Positions 1 to 9,387 of a stretch of DNA of 64,000 bases are shown here, piece by piece. Both the position numbers and the translations under genes were made by a program. Numbering within the stretch: the first letter of the stretch is position 1; every line of letters starts with the position of its first letter. A model generated the notes under the pieces. It ran no database searches, was not told where the DNA came from, and worked only from the letters and a program-made list of their open reading frames with translations. Source of the DNA: Bordetella genomosp. 13 (GTDB lineage: Bacteria; Pseudomonadota; Gammaproteobacteria; Burkholderiales; Burkholderiaceae_B); assembly GCF_007679965.1 (NCBI RefSeq), contig NZ_VEHL01000001.1, forward strand, positions 186,001 through 250,000, read 5' to 3'.

Positions 1-846
1 GATTTCTTCATGCCCATCGTCGACGATCCGTTCGATTTCGGACGCATCGCCGCCACCAACGCGCTGTCCGACGTCTATGCCATGGGCGGCACGCCCATCA
101 TGGCGCTGGCCATCGTCGGCATGCCCATCAACGTGCTGCCGCACGACGTCATCGCCGAGATCCTGCGCGGCGGCGAATCGGTCTGCGCCGATGCCGGCAT
201 CCCGGTGGCGGGCGGGCACTCCATCGACTCCGTCGAGCCCATCTACGGCCTGGCCGCCATGGGCCTGGTGCATCCGTCGCGCATCAAGCGCAATGCCGAC
301 GCGCGCGCCGGCGACGTGCTTATCCTGGGCAAGCCGCTGGGCGTGGGCGTGCTGTCGGCCGCGCTGAAGAAGAACCTGCTTGACGCGGCCGGCTATGACG
401 CCATGATCGCCGCCACCACGCTGCTCAACCGCCCGGGCACGGCGCTGTCGGCATTGCCGGGCGTGCACGCCATCACCGACGTCACCGGCTTCGGCCTGCT
501 GGGCCATGCGCTGGAGATGGCGCGCGGCGCCGGACTGACGGCGCGGCTGCGGCTGGCCGAGTTGCCCTGGCTGGACCAGGTGCAGGACTACGCCCGGCAA
601 GGCGTGATCACCGGGGCATCGGGCCGCAACTGGGCCTCGTATGGAGACGCCATCCGCCTGGGCGCCAACGTGGACGCCGCCGCCCGCGCGCTGCTCACCG
701 ACCCGCAGACCTCCGGCGGCCTGTTGGTGGCCTGCGCGCCGCAGGATGCCGACCAGGTGCTCAGGCTCTTCCACGGCCAGGGCTTTGGCCGGGCCGCCGT
801 CATCGGCGAGATGGTCGAGGGCGAGTCCCTGGTCCAGGTCGACTGA
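1..846 (+). CDS. selD: Selenide, water dikinase (3' part)
   Basis: SelD makes selenophosphate from selenide and ATP, the selenium donor for selenocysteine and 2-selenouridine. The reading frame is already open at base 1 (DFF then [21 protein letters not shown]), and this stretch is typical of the SelD ATP-binding domain, so the N-terminus, including the catalytic Cys/Sec and Lys, lies outside the window. [18 protein letters not shown] and [14 protein letters not shown] are further family motifs, the second near the C-terminus. The 3' end overlaps the convergent LysR gene by 47 bases. No selenium partner gene (selA, selB, selU) is visible on this side. The family call is firm; the true start cannot be given. 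Confidence 0.96.
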   Translation, partial: DFFMPIVDDPFDFGRIAATNALSDVYAMGGTPIMALAIVGMPINVLPHDVIAEILRGGESVCADAGIPVAGGHSIDSVEPIYGLAAMGLVHPSRIKRNADARAGDVLILGKPLGVGVLSAALKKNLLDAAGYDAMIAATTLLNRPGTALSALPGVHAITDVTGFGLLGHALEMARGAGLTARLRLAELPWLDQVQDYARQGVITGASGRNWASYGDAIRLGANVDAAARALLTDPQTSGGLLVACAPQDADQVLRLFHGQGFGRAAVIGEMVEGESLVQVD

Positions 847-1741
847 CCTGCGCCTGCTGCGCCAGCCAGTCCGCCACCACGTCTGCATCGGGACCGCCCG
901 CGCGCGGATTGCGCACCAGCCAGTAGGCGGGGCCGTCGGAACCCACGGCCTGTGGCTGGCCCAGCGCCACGAGCCGGCCGTCCCGCAGCATGGGATCGAC
1001 CAGCGCCAGCCGGCCCAGCGCGATGCCATGGCCGGCCAGGGCGGCGTGCACGATCTGGTCGTACTGGTTCAGGCGCAGCATCCCCTTGGGCTGCTGTCCG
1101 GCCAGGCCGTTCGCGTCCAGCCATTCCCGCCAGTGCAGCCAGGGCCACGAGGGGCCATCGAAATCGAGCAGGACGTGGCGCGCCAGCGCCGCGCCGTCGA
1201 GCCTGCGCAGGCGCAGCGAGGGATGCGCCACGGGCACCAGCGCTTCCCCGAACAGGCGCCGCGCGTCGGCGGGCGCCTGCGCGGCCGTGCAGTAGCGGAT
1301 CGCGATGTCGATGTCTTCGCGCCGCAGGTCCAGCACCCGGTTGTCGGCTGCCACGCGCACGTCCATGCCGGGATGGCGGTCCTGGAACGCACCCAGGCGC
1401 GGCAGCAGCCACAACGTGGCCACGCCCATCGTGGTGGTGATGGTGACCGGCGCGCGGCGACCGGGTTCGCGGCAGCGGGCGACGAGCTCGCCCAGCTCCG
1501 TCAGCCACGGGTCGGCCAGGCGGAACAGCTGCGCGCCCTCGGCGGTGAACGATACCGAGCGGAACCCCCGCGTCAGCAGCGCCACGCCCAGGTGGTCCTC
1601 CAGCGCGCGCACCTGGCGGCTGATGGCCGACTGGGTCAGGTGCAGGTCTTGCGCCGCCAGCGTGATGCTCATGCGGCGGCCCACGGCGACGAAGCCGCGC
1701 AGCAAGTCGAGCGGAGGCAGCCTGGCGAGGTCTGGTGACAT
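800..1741 (-). CDS. LysR-family transcriptional regulator (GcvA-like)
   Basis: This 313-residue protein has the usual LysR layout: an N-terminal winged helix-turn-helix at about residues 10-70 ([20 protein letters not shown], then [20 protein letters not shown]) and a periplasmic-binding-protein-like effector domain to the C-terminus. The wording of the HTH and of the effector domain ([20 protein letters not shown]) resembles GcvA-type regulators. It is divergent from the DUF2917 and SDR genes, and two TCGCT/AGCGA dyads lie just upstream of its ATG, which suggests autoregulation and control of the divergent genes. Its 3' end overlaps selD. The effector is unknown. Confidence 0.93.
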   Translation of the reverse strand: MSPDLARLPPLDLLRGFVAVGRRMSITLAAQDLHLTQSAISRQVRALEDHLGVALLTRGFRSVSFTAEGAQLFRLADPWLTELGELVARCREPGRRAPVTITTTMGVATLWLLPRLGAFQDRHPGMDVRVAADNRVLDLRREDIDIAIRYCTAAQAPADARRLFGEALVPVAHPSLRLRRLDGAALARHVLLDFDGPSWPWLHWREWLDANGLAGQQPKGMLRLNQYDQIVHAALAGHGIALGRLALVDPMLRDGRLVALGQPQAVGSDGPAYWLVRNPRAGGPDADVVADWLAQQAQVSRPGPGTRPRPSRR

Positions 1742-1745
1742 GCGT

Positions 1746-1785
1746 ATCGCTCATGTGAAAGCGACGGAGAAGTCGCTTGAGCGAT
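1746..1785. promoter_or_regulatory. Overlapping dyads, probable LysR operator
   Basis: Arms ATCGCTCA (1746-1753) and TGAGCGAT (1778-1785) form a perfect inverted repeat. Between them AAGCGAC (1759-1765) pairs with GTCGCTT (1772-1778). Read another way, there are two copies of TCGCT...AGCGA, with 8-base and 2-base spacers. The element lies 5 bases upstream of the LysR start and about 70 bases upstream of the divergent DUF2917 gene, as expected for a LysR binding region. The assignment to this regulator is inferred. Confidence 0.55.
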
Positions 1786-1857
1786 CTTACGGCGGCAGCG
1801 TTCAATTGGCCATGTCCGCGGAACGGTGGCGGACCCATCCGACGCAAGAGGACCGGC

Positions 1858-2121
1858 ATGGCCACGGGAAAAATCAGCTTCATATGCATGAATGGAATGT
1901 CATTCCAGCTGCCGCGTGGCGCGGCCGCGCAGCTCAGGCAGGTCCTCGGCGTGCGCATCCTGTGCCGCGCCGGTACGCTGTGGGTGTCGGAGGATGGACG
2001 CGCCGACGATCTGGTGCTGCAATCCGGGCAGTCCGCGCTGGTCGGCAACGACCGTGCCATTGTGCTCACCGGCCTGCCGTGCGCCGAGGTCGAGCTGCAG
2101 CAGGTGGGATCGCGGCCCTGA
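1858..2121 (+). CDS. DUF2917 domain-containing protein
   Basis: This is an 87-residue protein of the DUF2917 family, a small beta-rich domain of unknown function common in Burkholderiales. The diagnostic pattern is present: RILCRAGTLWVSEDGRADDL followed by VLQSGQSALVG. The start at MATGKISF is chosen because AAGAGG lies about 6 bases upstream and the family is usually 80-120 residues; a longer reading frame from 1777 exists but has no such support. It is the first gene opposite the LysR regulator and precedes the SDR gene by about 100 bases. No enzymatic role can be claimed. Confidence 0.82.
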   Translation: MATGKISFICMNGMSFQLPRGAAAQLRQVLGVRILCRAGTLWVSEDGRADDLVLQSGQSALVGNDRAIVLTGLPCAEVELQQVGSRP

Positions 2122-2222
2122 AGGTGCGATGCCAAGGCGGCCCCCGGCAGGCCGGACACACGAGGAACGCGCTGCCGCGCGACAAGAGAACGGCCAGGCT
2201 TGGCCACATCAAGGAGACGACG

Positions 2223-2987
2223 ATGCAGTCCGATGAATCCCCTTCCAAAGTCATGATCGTCACTGGCGCCAGCCGCGGCATCGGCGCGGCCGTCGCGCGG
2301 TCGGCGGCCGCGCGTGGCTATGCCGTCTGCGTCAATTACCACAGCCGGGCCGACGCGGCCGATGCGGTCGTGCAATCCATCCGCAACGCAGGCGGCAAGG
2401 CGCTGGCGGTGCGTGCCGACATGGCCAGCGAGGCCGAGGTCGTGGCGATGTTCGAGGCGGTGGACCGCGAACTGGGACGCGTCGATGCCCTGGTCAACAA
2501 CGCCGGCATCCTCGATGTACAGACCACCGTCGAGCACATGAGCGCCGAGCGCATCTCGCGCATCCTGGCCACCAATGTGGTCGGCGCGTTCGTCTGCTGC
2601 CGCGAGGCCGTGCTGCGCATGGCGCCGCGCCATGGCGGACGCGGCGGCGCCATCGTCAACGTGTCGTCCATGGCAGCGCGGCTGGGCTCCGCGGGCGAAT
2701 ACGTGGACTATGCCGCATCCAAGGGCGCGGTCGATACGCTCACGCTGGGCCTGGCCAGGGAAGTGGCGGCCGACCGCATCCGCGTCAACGGCGTACGCCC
2801 GGGCCTCATCTACACCGACATGCACGCCAGCGGCGGCGAGCCCGGGCGCGTGGATCGCCTGAAGACCGGCGTGCCCATGCAGCGCGGCGGCACCGCCGAA
2901 GAGGTGGCCGCCGCGGTGCTGTGGTTGTGCTCGGACGAATCCAGCTTCACCACGGGTTCGTTCATCGACGTGTCGGGCGGCCGCTAG
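2223..2987 (+). CDS. SDR-family NAD(P)-dependent oxidoreductase
   Basis: A 254-residue classical short-chain dehydrogenase. The nucleotide-binding motif TGASRGIG is at about residues 14-21, NNAG near residue 92, the catalytic Ser in NVSSMAARLG and the Tyr-Lys pair in VDYAASKGAVD. The C-terminal WLCSDESSFTTGSFIDVSGG is also typical. An AAGGAGA ribosome site sits just before the ATG, which fixes the start within a longer open frame. The closest named groups are glucose-1-dehydrogenase or 3-oxoacyl-ACP-reductase-like SDRs, but the substrate cannot be read from sequence. It probably belongs to the unit controlled by the divergent LysR regulator. Confidence 0.92.
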   Translation: MQSDESPSKVMIVTGASRGIGAAVARSAAARGYAVCVNYHSRADAADAVVQSIRNAGGKALAVRADMASEAEVVAMFEAVDRELGRVDALVNNAGILDVQTTVEHMSAERISRILATNVVGAFVCCREAVLRMAPRHGGRGGAIVNVSSMAARLGSAGEYVDYAASKGAVDTLTLGLAREVAADRIRVNGVRPGLIYTDMHASGGEPGRVDRLKTGVPMQRGGTAEEVAAAVLWLCSDESSFTTGSFIDVSGGR

Positions 2988-3041
2988 CCGCCGTCACGCC
3001 AGCCGCGGCGGGGCGGCGCATGTGCGGATCACGCACCGCCT

Positions 3042-3371
3042 TCACGTCGCGCAGATCGTCGACCGCGTCAGGAAGCGTTCTTCCCGGCCGTTGTCCAGCG
3101 AGAACATTCCGCCGCGTCCCGGCACCACGTCGATGATCAGGTCGGTGTGCTTCCACGCCTCGTACTGCGCGCCGCCGATGTAGAACGGCGCGCCGCCGAT
3201 CTCGCCCAGCCGCACGTCGTTGTCGCCCAGCAGGAACTCGCCCTGCGGATAGCACATGGGCGAGGACCCATCGCAGCATCCCCCTGATTGATGGAACATG
3301 ATGGGCCCGTACTGGGCAGTCAGTTCCCCGATCAGCCGCAGGGCCGACGGGGTGGCGCATACCTTGGCCAT
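3042..3371 (-). CDS. DUF779 protein, aldehyde dehydrogenase partner
   Basis: A 109-residue DUF779 protein. The conserved Cys/Gly-rich core FHQSGGCCDGSSPMCYPQGE is intact, with a CC pair and a later Cys that could bind a metal. Members of this family are nearly always encoded directly after an acetaldehyde-type aldehyde dehydrogenase, as here: the dehydrogenase stops 23 bases upstream on the same strand. The two genes are probably co-transcribed from the sigma-54 promoter described below. The biochemical function of DUF779 is not established as far as I know. Confidence 0.9.
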   Translation of the reverse strand: MAKVCATPSALRLIGELTAQYGPIMFHQSGGCCDGSSPMCYPQGEFLLGDNDVRLGEIGGAPFYIGGAQYEAWKHTDLIIDVVPGRGGMFSLDNGREERFLTRSTICAT

Positions 3372-3394
3372 GGCGTCTCCCGCATGCGCATCGG

Positions 3395-4924
<1,530 letters not shown>

Positions 4925-4967
4925 GTTCGTCTCCGTATTGTCGTAGTGGGGGAACCCGTCGGACACG

Positions 4968-4984
4968 TTGCAATAAGCGTGCCA
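4968..4984 (-). promoter_or_regulatory. Sigma-54 (-24/-12) promoter of the aldehyde dehydrogenase
   Basis: On the minus strand the sequence reads TGGCACGCTTATTGCAA. It matches the sigma-54 consensus TGGCACG-N4-TTGCW at every defined position. It lies 44 bases upstream of the aldehyde dehydrogenase ATG, leaving about 30 bases of leader. A sigma-54 activator gene is divergent from it. Confidence 0.88.
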
Positions 4985-5091
4985 GGGGACGGATGCACGT
5001 GTGTTTCACGCATGGACAAGCCGGCGGCCCGCATGCGAAAGTAGGCCGGTCCGCGGCCGGCGCCCGATCGCTGCACGCAGCACGCCGGTAA

Positions 5092-5110
5092 CTGTCGCGT
5101 TTTGCGACAG
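5092..5110. promoter_or_regulatory. Upstream activator palindrome (probable AcoR-type site)
   Basis: CTGTCGC (5092-5098) and GCGACAG (5104-5110) form a perfect 7-bp inverted repeat around GTTTT. A partial second copy, TGTCGCAGAATGCCTGTCGG, follows from about 5124. The site is about 110-140 bases upstream of the sigma-54 promoter, the normal distance for an enhancer, and just upstream of the activator gene itself. Confidence 0.65.
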
Positions 5111-5152
5111 CGCGCATGAACAGGTGTCGCAGAATGCCTGTCGGAGACGATC

Positions 5153-7171
5153 ATGCCCACGCTATCCCGCCAGCAGGCGCTGGCCAGCGCGCGCCGCCTG
5201 TTCAACGAGCAAGGCGCCGTACCCGATCATCTGGTGGCGGAGCCCATCCTGCGTTCCTGGCGGCGCTGCGCCGACCTGGGTCACGACATGCGCGGCCCCC
5301 GGCGGCCGCAGCCGCTGACGCAGTCGGAGCTGCGCGAGGCCCTGCAACGCCACGAGACCCTGCGCCGTCTGTGCCGACCCGCGCTGGAACAGCTGCGCCA
5401 GGAGGCGCGCCACAGCGGCGGCCTGATCGTGTTGACCGACGCCAGCGGCCTGGTGCTGGACACTGGCGGCAGCGCCGACTTCGTCGACCGCGCCTCGCAG
5501 GTGTCGCTGATGCCCGGCGCGGCGTGGAGCGAGTCGGCCGCCGGCACCAATGCCATCGGCACGGCGCTGGCCGAGCGCCAGCCCATCGCCGTGCATGGCG
5601 CCGAGCATTTCTTCGAGCCCAACCGCATCCTGACCTGCGCCGCGGTGCCCATCACGGATCCGCGCGGCCAGACGGTCGGCCTGCTGGACCTCTCGGGCAG
5701 CGCACACGGCGCGCACGGCCATGCGCTGGGCCTGGTGCGCATGGCCGTGGACCAGATCGAGCATCGCATGTACGACGAGGGCTACGGCGATTGCCTGGTG
5801 CTGCGCCTGCATGCCGAGCGCGAGGCGCTGGGCACCGTGTGCGAAGGCATCCTGGCATTCGAGGGCGAGCTGATGGTGGCCGCCAATCGCCATGCACTGC
5901 GACTGCTGGGGTTGGATGGCGGCGCGCTGGGCGTGTACCGCTACGGCGACCTGTTCGCCGAATCGCTTGCGCAGGCCGCGGCGCGCGGCGTGCTGCATCG
6001 GCTGCAGGGCGGCGGCGTCCTGCATGCTCGGGTGCGCTGGCCGGGCGAGGACGGCGCGGGCCGTCCCTTCGCCCCGCCGCCGCGCGACCGCGTGGCCAGG
6101 GCATCCGAAACGTCCCCTGGGTCCGGGGCATCCGATGCGTTCGGTGCGTCCGCCATGACGGCTGCGCCGGCCAGGCACGCACCCGCCGCGTTGCCGACCG
6201 GGCGCGCCCGGCATGGCGCCGATAGGCCAGCCCTGCGCAGCACGGCCCTGCGCGATCCCGAGCCCTGGTTCGATGCCGCCGCGCTGGCCGAACTGGGCCG
6301 CGCCGTGCGCCTGCTGGACGCGGGCGTGTCGGTGCTGCTGCAGGGCGAGACGGGCTGCGGCAAGGAAGTCTTCGCGCGGCGCCTGCATGCGCGCAGCGCG
6401 CGCGCCGGCCGGCCCTTCGTGGCCGTCAATTGCGCGGCGCTGCCGGAAAGCCTGATCGAATCCGAACTGTTCGGCTATGAAGAGGGCGCCTTCACCGGCG
6501 CACGCCGCCAGGGCAGCAAGGGCCTATTGCGGCAGGCCGAGGGCGGCGTGCTGTTCCTGGACGAGATCGGCGACATGCCGCTGGCCTTGCAGGCCCGCCT
6601 GCTGCGCGTGCTGCAGGCGCGCGAGGTGACGCCGCTGGGCGGGGGACGCGCCGTGCCGGTGGATTTCGCGCTGGTGTGCGCCACGCACCAGCCGCTCGAT
6701 CCGGCCGGCCAGCAGGCCGTGCGCGCCGACCTGTACTTCCGCATCGCCGAGTACACCGTGCGGATGCCGGCATTGCGCCAGCGCGCGGATCGCGCCGACG
6801 TGGTGCGCGCGCTATGGCAGGCGGCGGGCGATGCGCCGCCCTTGCCGGCCGAGGTGCTGCACCGGCTGGCGCGCTATGACTGGCCGGGCAACTTCCGGCA
6901 GCTGGCCAGCACGCTGCGTATGTTGCGGGTGCTGGCCGAGCCGGGGCAGGCGGTGCGCCTGGACATGCTGCCGCATGAGATTGCGTCTGATAACGCCGTG
7001 GCCGTAGTGCCGGTGACGCCGCCGCCTGATACCTTGCAGGCACTGACCGATGCCGCCATCCACGAGGCGCTTGCGGCCTGCGACGGCAACGTCAGCCGCG
7101 CGGCGCGCAAGCTGGGCGTGCATCGCAGCACGCTGTACAGGCGCGGCCGAGGAGTCAATCATGAGCACTAA
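5153..7171 (+). CDS. Sigma-54-dependent activator, AcoR family
   Basis: A 672-residue enhancer-binding protein. The N-terminal half carries a GAF-like sensor ([20 protein letters not shown]). The central AAA+ domain has Walker A GETGCGKE (about 398-405), the sigma-54 contact loop [15 protein letters not shown] (GAFTGA near 445-450) and Walker [14 protein letters not shown]. The C-terminal Fis-type helix-turn-helix is [21 protein letters not shown] linker of about 60 residues rich in Ala, Pro and Arg separates sensor and AAA+ domain. It is divergent from the aldehyde dehydrogenase, has GGAGACGA before its ATG, and very probably activates the sigma-54 promoter in the gap. The inducer may be acetoin, ethanol or another alcohol. 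Confidence 0.95.
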   Translation: MPTLSRQQALASARRLFNEQGAVPDHLVAEPILRSWRRCADLGHDMRGPRRPQPLTQSELREALQRHETLRRLCRPALEQLRQEARHSGGLIVLTDASGLVLDTGGSADFVDRASQVSLMPGAAWSESAAGTNAIGTALAERQPIAVHGAEHFFEPNRILTCAAVPITDPRGQTVGLLDLSGSAHGAHGHALGLVRMAVDQIEHRMYDEGYGDCLVLRLHAEREALGTVCEGILAFEGELMVAANRHALRLLGLDGGALGVYRYGDLFAESLAQAAARGVLHRLQGGGVLHARVRWPGEDGAGRPFAPPPRDRVARASETSPGSGASDAFGASAMTAAPARHAPAALPTGRARHGADRPALRSTALRDPEPWFDAAALAELGRAVRLLDAGVSVLLQGETGCGKEVFARRLHARSARAGRPFVAVNCAALPESLIESELFGYEEGAFTGARRQGSKGLLRQAEGGVLFLDEIGDMPLALQARLLRVLQAREVTPLGGGRAVPVDFALVCATHQPLDPAGQQAVRADLYFRIAEYTVRMPALRQRADRADVVRALWQAAGDAPPLPAEVLHRLARYDWPGNFRQLASTLRMLRVLAEPGQAVRLDMLPHEIASDNAVAVVPVTPPPDTLQALTDAAIHEALAACDGNVSRAARKLGVHRSTLYRRGRGVNHEH

Positions 7172-7300
7172 ACTGGCGTGCTCCGTTGCGCTTAACGTGT
7201 AACGCATGACGGTGTACGAAATGTCAGAAACCACTTTCACGTTCCGTGTCGAAGAAGCTTCATACTGCGCGGCAATGGCCGTCGAGCCGTGCAGACATGC

Positions 7301-8254
7301 CTAATGTTGGGCACCGGCCTGAGTAGAACGCTTCCCCCGTCCGCGCTTCTCACCTTCCTCCCCCCGCGGCCGCATCTTCACCATCAATTCATACAGCCGC
7401 TGCGCCGCCGGCGACAGGCTGGCCCCACGCCGCTTCACCAGGTGGATGCGCCGCACCAGGCCCGGCAGCTTGATCGGCCGGCTGACCAGCCCCGGCCGAT
7501 CCAGCTCGTACAGCGTCAGCGCTGGCACCACGGTGATGCCGATGCCCGCGGCGATCATGCCCGTCAGCGTGGCCAGCTGCTCGACCTCCAGCACGGTGTT
7601 CATCGGCGTGGGATCGAACGCGCGCTCCAGCTGCAGGCGCACGCTGTGCGACCGCGCCAGGTGGATGAAGCGCGAGTCCGCCAGGTCGCGAACGCCGATC
7701 TCGGCGCGCCTGGCCAGCGGATGATCCTGCCGGCACACCAGGTGGAAGCGGTCGTTGCACAACAGTTCGGTTTCCAGGTCCTGCGCCTGGGTGCCCGACG
7801 AGGCCAGCGCGAAGTCGGCCCGGCCCGCGCGCACCAGTTCCAGCGACGGCGCCGACAGCATGTCGGCCAGTTCCAGTTCGATGCCGGGATGATGCGCCAG
7901 GAACTCGGCGAACACGCCCGGCAGCCAACCCGCCGCGATCGACGGCAGCGCCGCGATGGACACGCGGCCCTTGCGAAGCGTGGCATAGCCGCGGAAATCA
8001 TCCACCAGGTCGTCGAACTGTCCCACCATGCGGCGCGCCGAGATTTCCAGCACCTGGCCCTGCGGCGTCAGCTCCACGTTGCGGGTGTCGCGGTCGAACA
8101 GGCGCGCGCCCAGGGTGTCCTCGATGGCGCGGATCAGCGAACTGAAGGCCGACTGAGACAGATTGCAGACTCGCGCGGCGCGCGTGAAGCTGCGCTGCTC
8201 GGCCAGGGCCAGGAAGGCGCGCAGGTCGCGGGTCGACAGATTTATCTCTCTCAT
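7301..8254 (-). CDS. LysR-family regulator of the TRAP/RuBisCO-like operon
   Basis: A 317-residue LysR protein. The helix-turn-helix is at about residues 10-65 (FLALAEQRSFTRAARVCNLS, then QSAFSSLIRAIEDTLGARLF), followed by an effector-binding domain (RKGRVSIAALPSIAAGWLPG). The last 20 residues are Arg/Gly/Glu-rich and probably disordered. It is divergent from the TRAP transporter operon, with a GAATT/AATTC dyad in the gap, so it is the likely regulator of that operon. Its effector may be the transported sugar acid or a breakdown product. Confidence 0.93.
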   Translation of the reverse strand: MREINLSTRDLRAFLALAEQRSFTRAARVCNLSQSAFSSLIRAIEDTLGARLFDRDTRNVELTPQGQVLEISARRMVGQFDDLVDDFRGYATLRKGRVSIAALPSIAAGWLPGVFAEFLAHHPGIELELADMLSAPSLELVRAGRADFALASSGTQAQDLETELLCNDRFHLVCRQDHPLARRAEIGVRDLADSRFIHLARSHSVRLQLERAFDPTPMNTVLEVEQLATLTGMIAAGIGITVVPALTLYELDRPGLVSRPIKLPGLVRRIHLVKRRGASLSPAAQRLYELMVKMRPRGEEGEKRGRGKRSTQAGAQH

Positions 8255-8268
8255 CGCTTAATCCATCT

Positions 8269-8290
8269 GAATTTTCGGTTTCACCAATTC
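8269..8290. promoter_or_regulatory. LysR-type dyad upstream of the TRAP operon
   Basis: GAATT (8269-8273) and AATTC (8286-8290) form an inverted repeat with a 12-base spacer. It lies 15 bases upstream of the LysR start and about 80 bases upstream of the dctP-like start. Position and spacing fit a LysR recognition site, but only five bases per arm match. Confidence 0.4.
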
Positions 8291-8369
8291 TAGTGCCGGC
8301 GGTAAATTGTGTGCCACTGAGAAGCGGCAGGACGCCAGTCCGCACGCCGCCCCACCAAGGAGAGAGACC

Positions 8370-9383
8370 ATGCCGACGATGACGCGTCGCACGCTGCTGC
8401 GCACCATGGCCGCCGCGCCCGCGCTGTACCTGGGCGTGCCCAAGTTTGCCCGGGCCGCGGAGTTTTCCTACAAATACGCCAACAACCTGCCGATGTCGCA
8501 CCCGCTGAACGTGCGCTCGCAGGAGGCCGCCGACCGCATCAAGAAGGAATCCGGCGGCCGCCTGGAAATCAACATCTTCCCGAACAACCAGCTGGGCGGC
8601 GACACCGACATGCTGTCCCAGGTGCGCAGCGGCGGCATCGAGCTGTTCACGCCCTCGGCTTTGGTGATCGCCACGGTGGTGCCGGTGGCGGCCATCAACG
8701 CGGTAGGCTTCGCCTTCTCGAACTACGACCAGGTATGGTCGGCCATGGACGGCAAGCTGGGCGCGCACGTGCGCGAAGCCATCGGCAAGTCGCGCCTGTA
8801 TGCCTTCGAGAAGATGTGGGACAACGGCTTTCGCCAGACCACGACCAGCAACAAGCCGATCCAGTCGGCCAGCGACCTGGCCGGCAGCAAGATCCGCGTG
8901 CCCGTCAGCCCGCTGAGCATCTCGATGTTCAAGGCGCTGTCCGCGGCGCCCGCCAGCCTGCAGTTCAGCGAGGTGTATTCGGCGCTGCAGACGCGCATCG
9001 TCGACGCGCAGGAGAACCCGTTGCCCATTATCCAGGCCGCCAAACTGTACGAAGTGCAGAAGTACTGCTCGCTGACCAACCACATCTGGGATGGCTACTG
9101 GTTCATCGCCAACGGCCGCGCCTTCGAGCGCCTGCCCGTCGAGTTGCGCACGCTGTGGGAAACCGCCTTCAACGAGGCCGGCATCAAGCAGCGCGAAGAC
9201 CTGAAGGCCATGAACCAGTCGATCCAGAAAGACCTGGAAGGCAAGGGCCTGGCCTTCAACCAGCCCAAGGCCGACACGTTCCAGGCCGCGCTGCGCAAGG
9301 CGGGTTTCTACGAGGAGTGGCGCGGCAAGTTCGGCGACCAGGCCTGGGGGCTGCTGGAAGGCGCCGTCGGCAAGCTGGCCTGA
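8370..9383 (+). CDS. TRAP transporter solute-binding protein (DctP family)
   Basis: The 337-residue periplasmic binding component of a TRAP transporter, which captures an organic acid and delivers it to the membrane subunits. The N-terminus TRRTLLRTMAAAPALYLG looks like a twin-arginine (Tat) signal ending near ARAAEF. The mature protein shows DctP features such as NQLGGDTDMLSQVRSGGIEL and YSALQTRIVDAQENPLPII. The start is set by AAGGAGAGA ahead of MPTMTRR; a longer open frame begins at 8307 without a clear ribosome site. It is the first gene of a five-gene operon with gaps of 4-8 bases. The ligand is unknown; the downstream enzymes suggest a sugar acid. Confidence 0.93.
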   Translation: MPTMTRRTLLRTMAAAPALYLGVPKFARAAEFSYKYANNLPMSHPLNVRSQEAADRIKKESGGRLEINIFPNNQLGGDTDMLSQVRSGGIELFTPSALVIATVVPVAAINAVGFAFSNYDQVWSAMDGKLGAHVREAIGKSRLYAFEKMWDNGFRQTTTSNKPIQSASDLAGSKIRVPVSPLSISMFKALSAAPASLQFSEVYSALQTRIVDAQENPLPIIQAAKLYEVQKYCSLTNHIWDGYWFIANGRAFERLPVELRTLWETAFNEAGIKQREDLKAMNQSIQKDLEGKGLAFNQPKADTFQAALRKAGFYEEWRGKFGDQAWGLLEGAVGKLA

Positions 9384-9387
9384 CGCC

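Noticed and set aside
588..2825. A 745-codon open frame on the minus strand across the LysR, DUF2917 and SDR genes
   Set aside because: It is an antisense frame produced by high GC content; it has no domain-like sequence and covers three well-supported genes.
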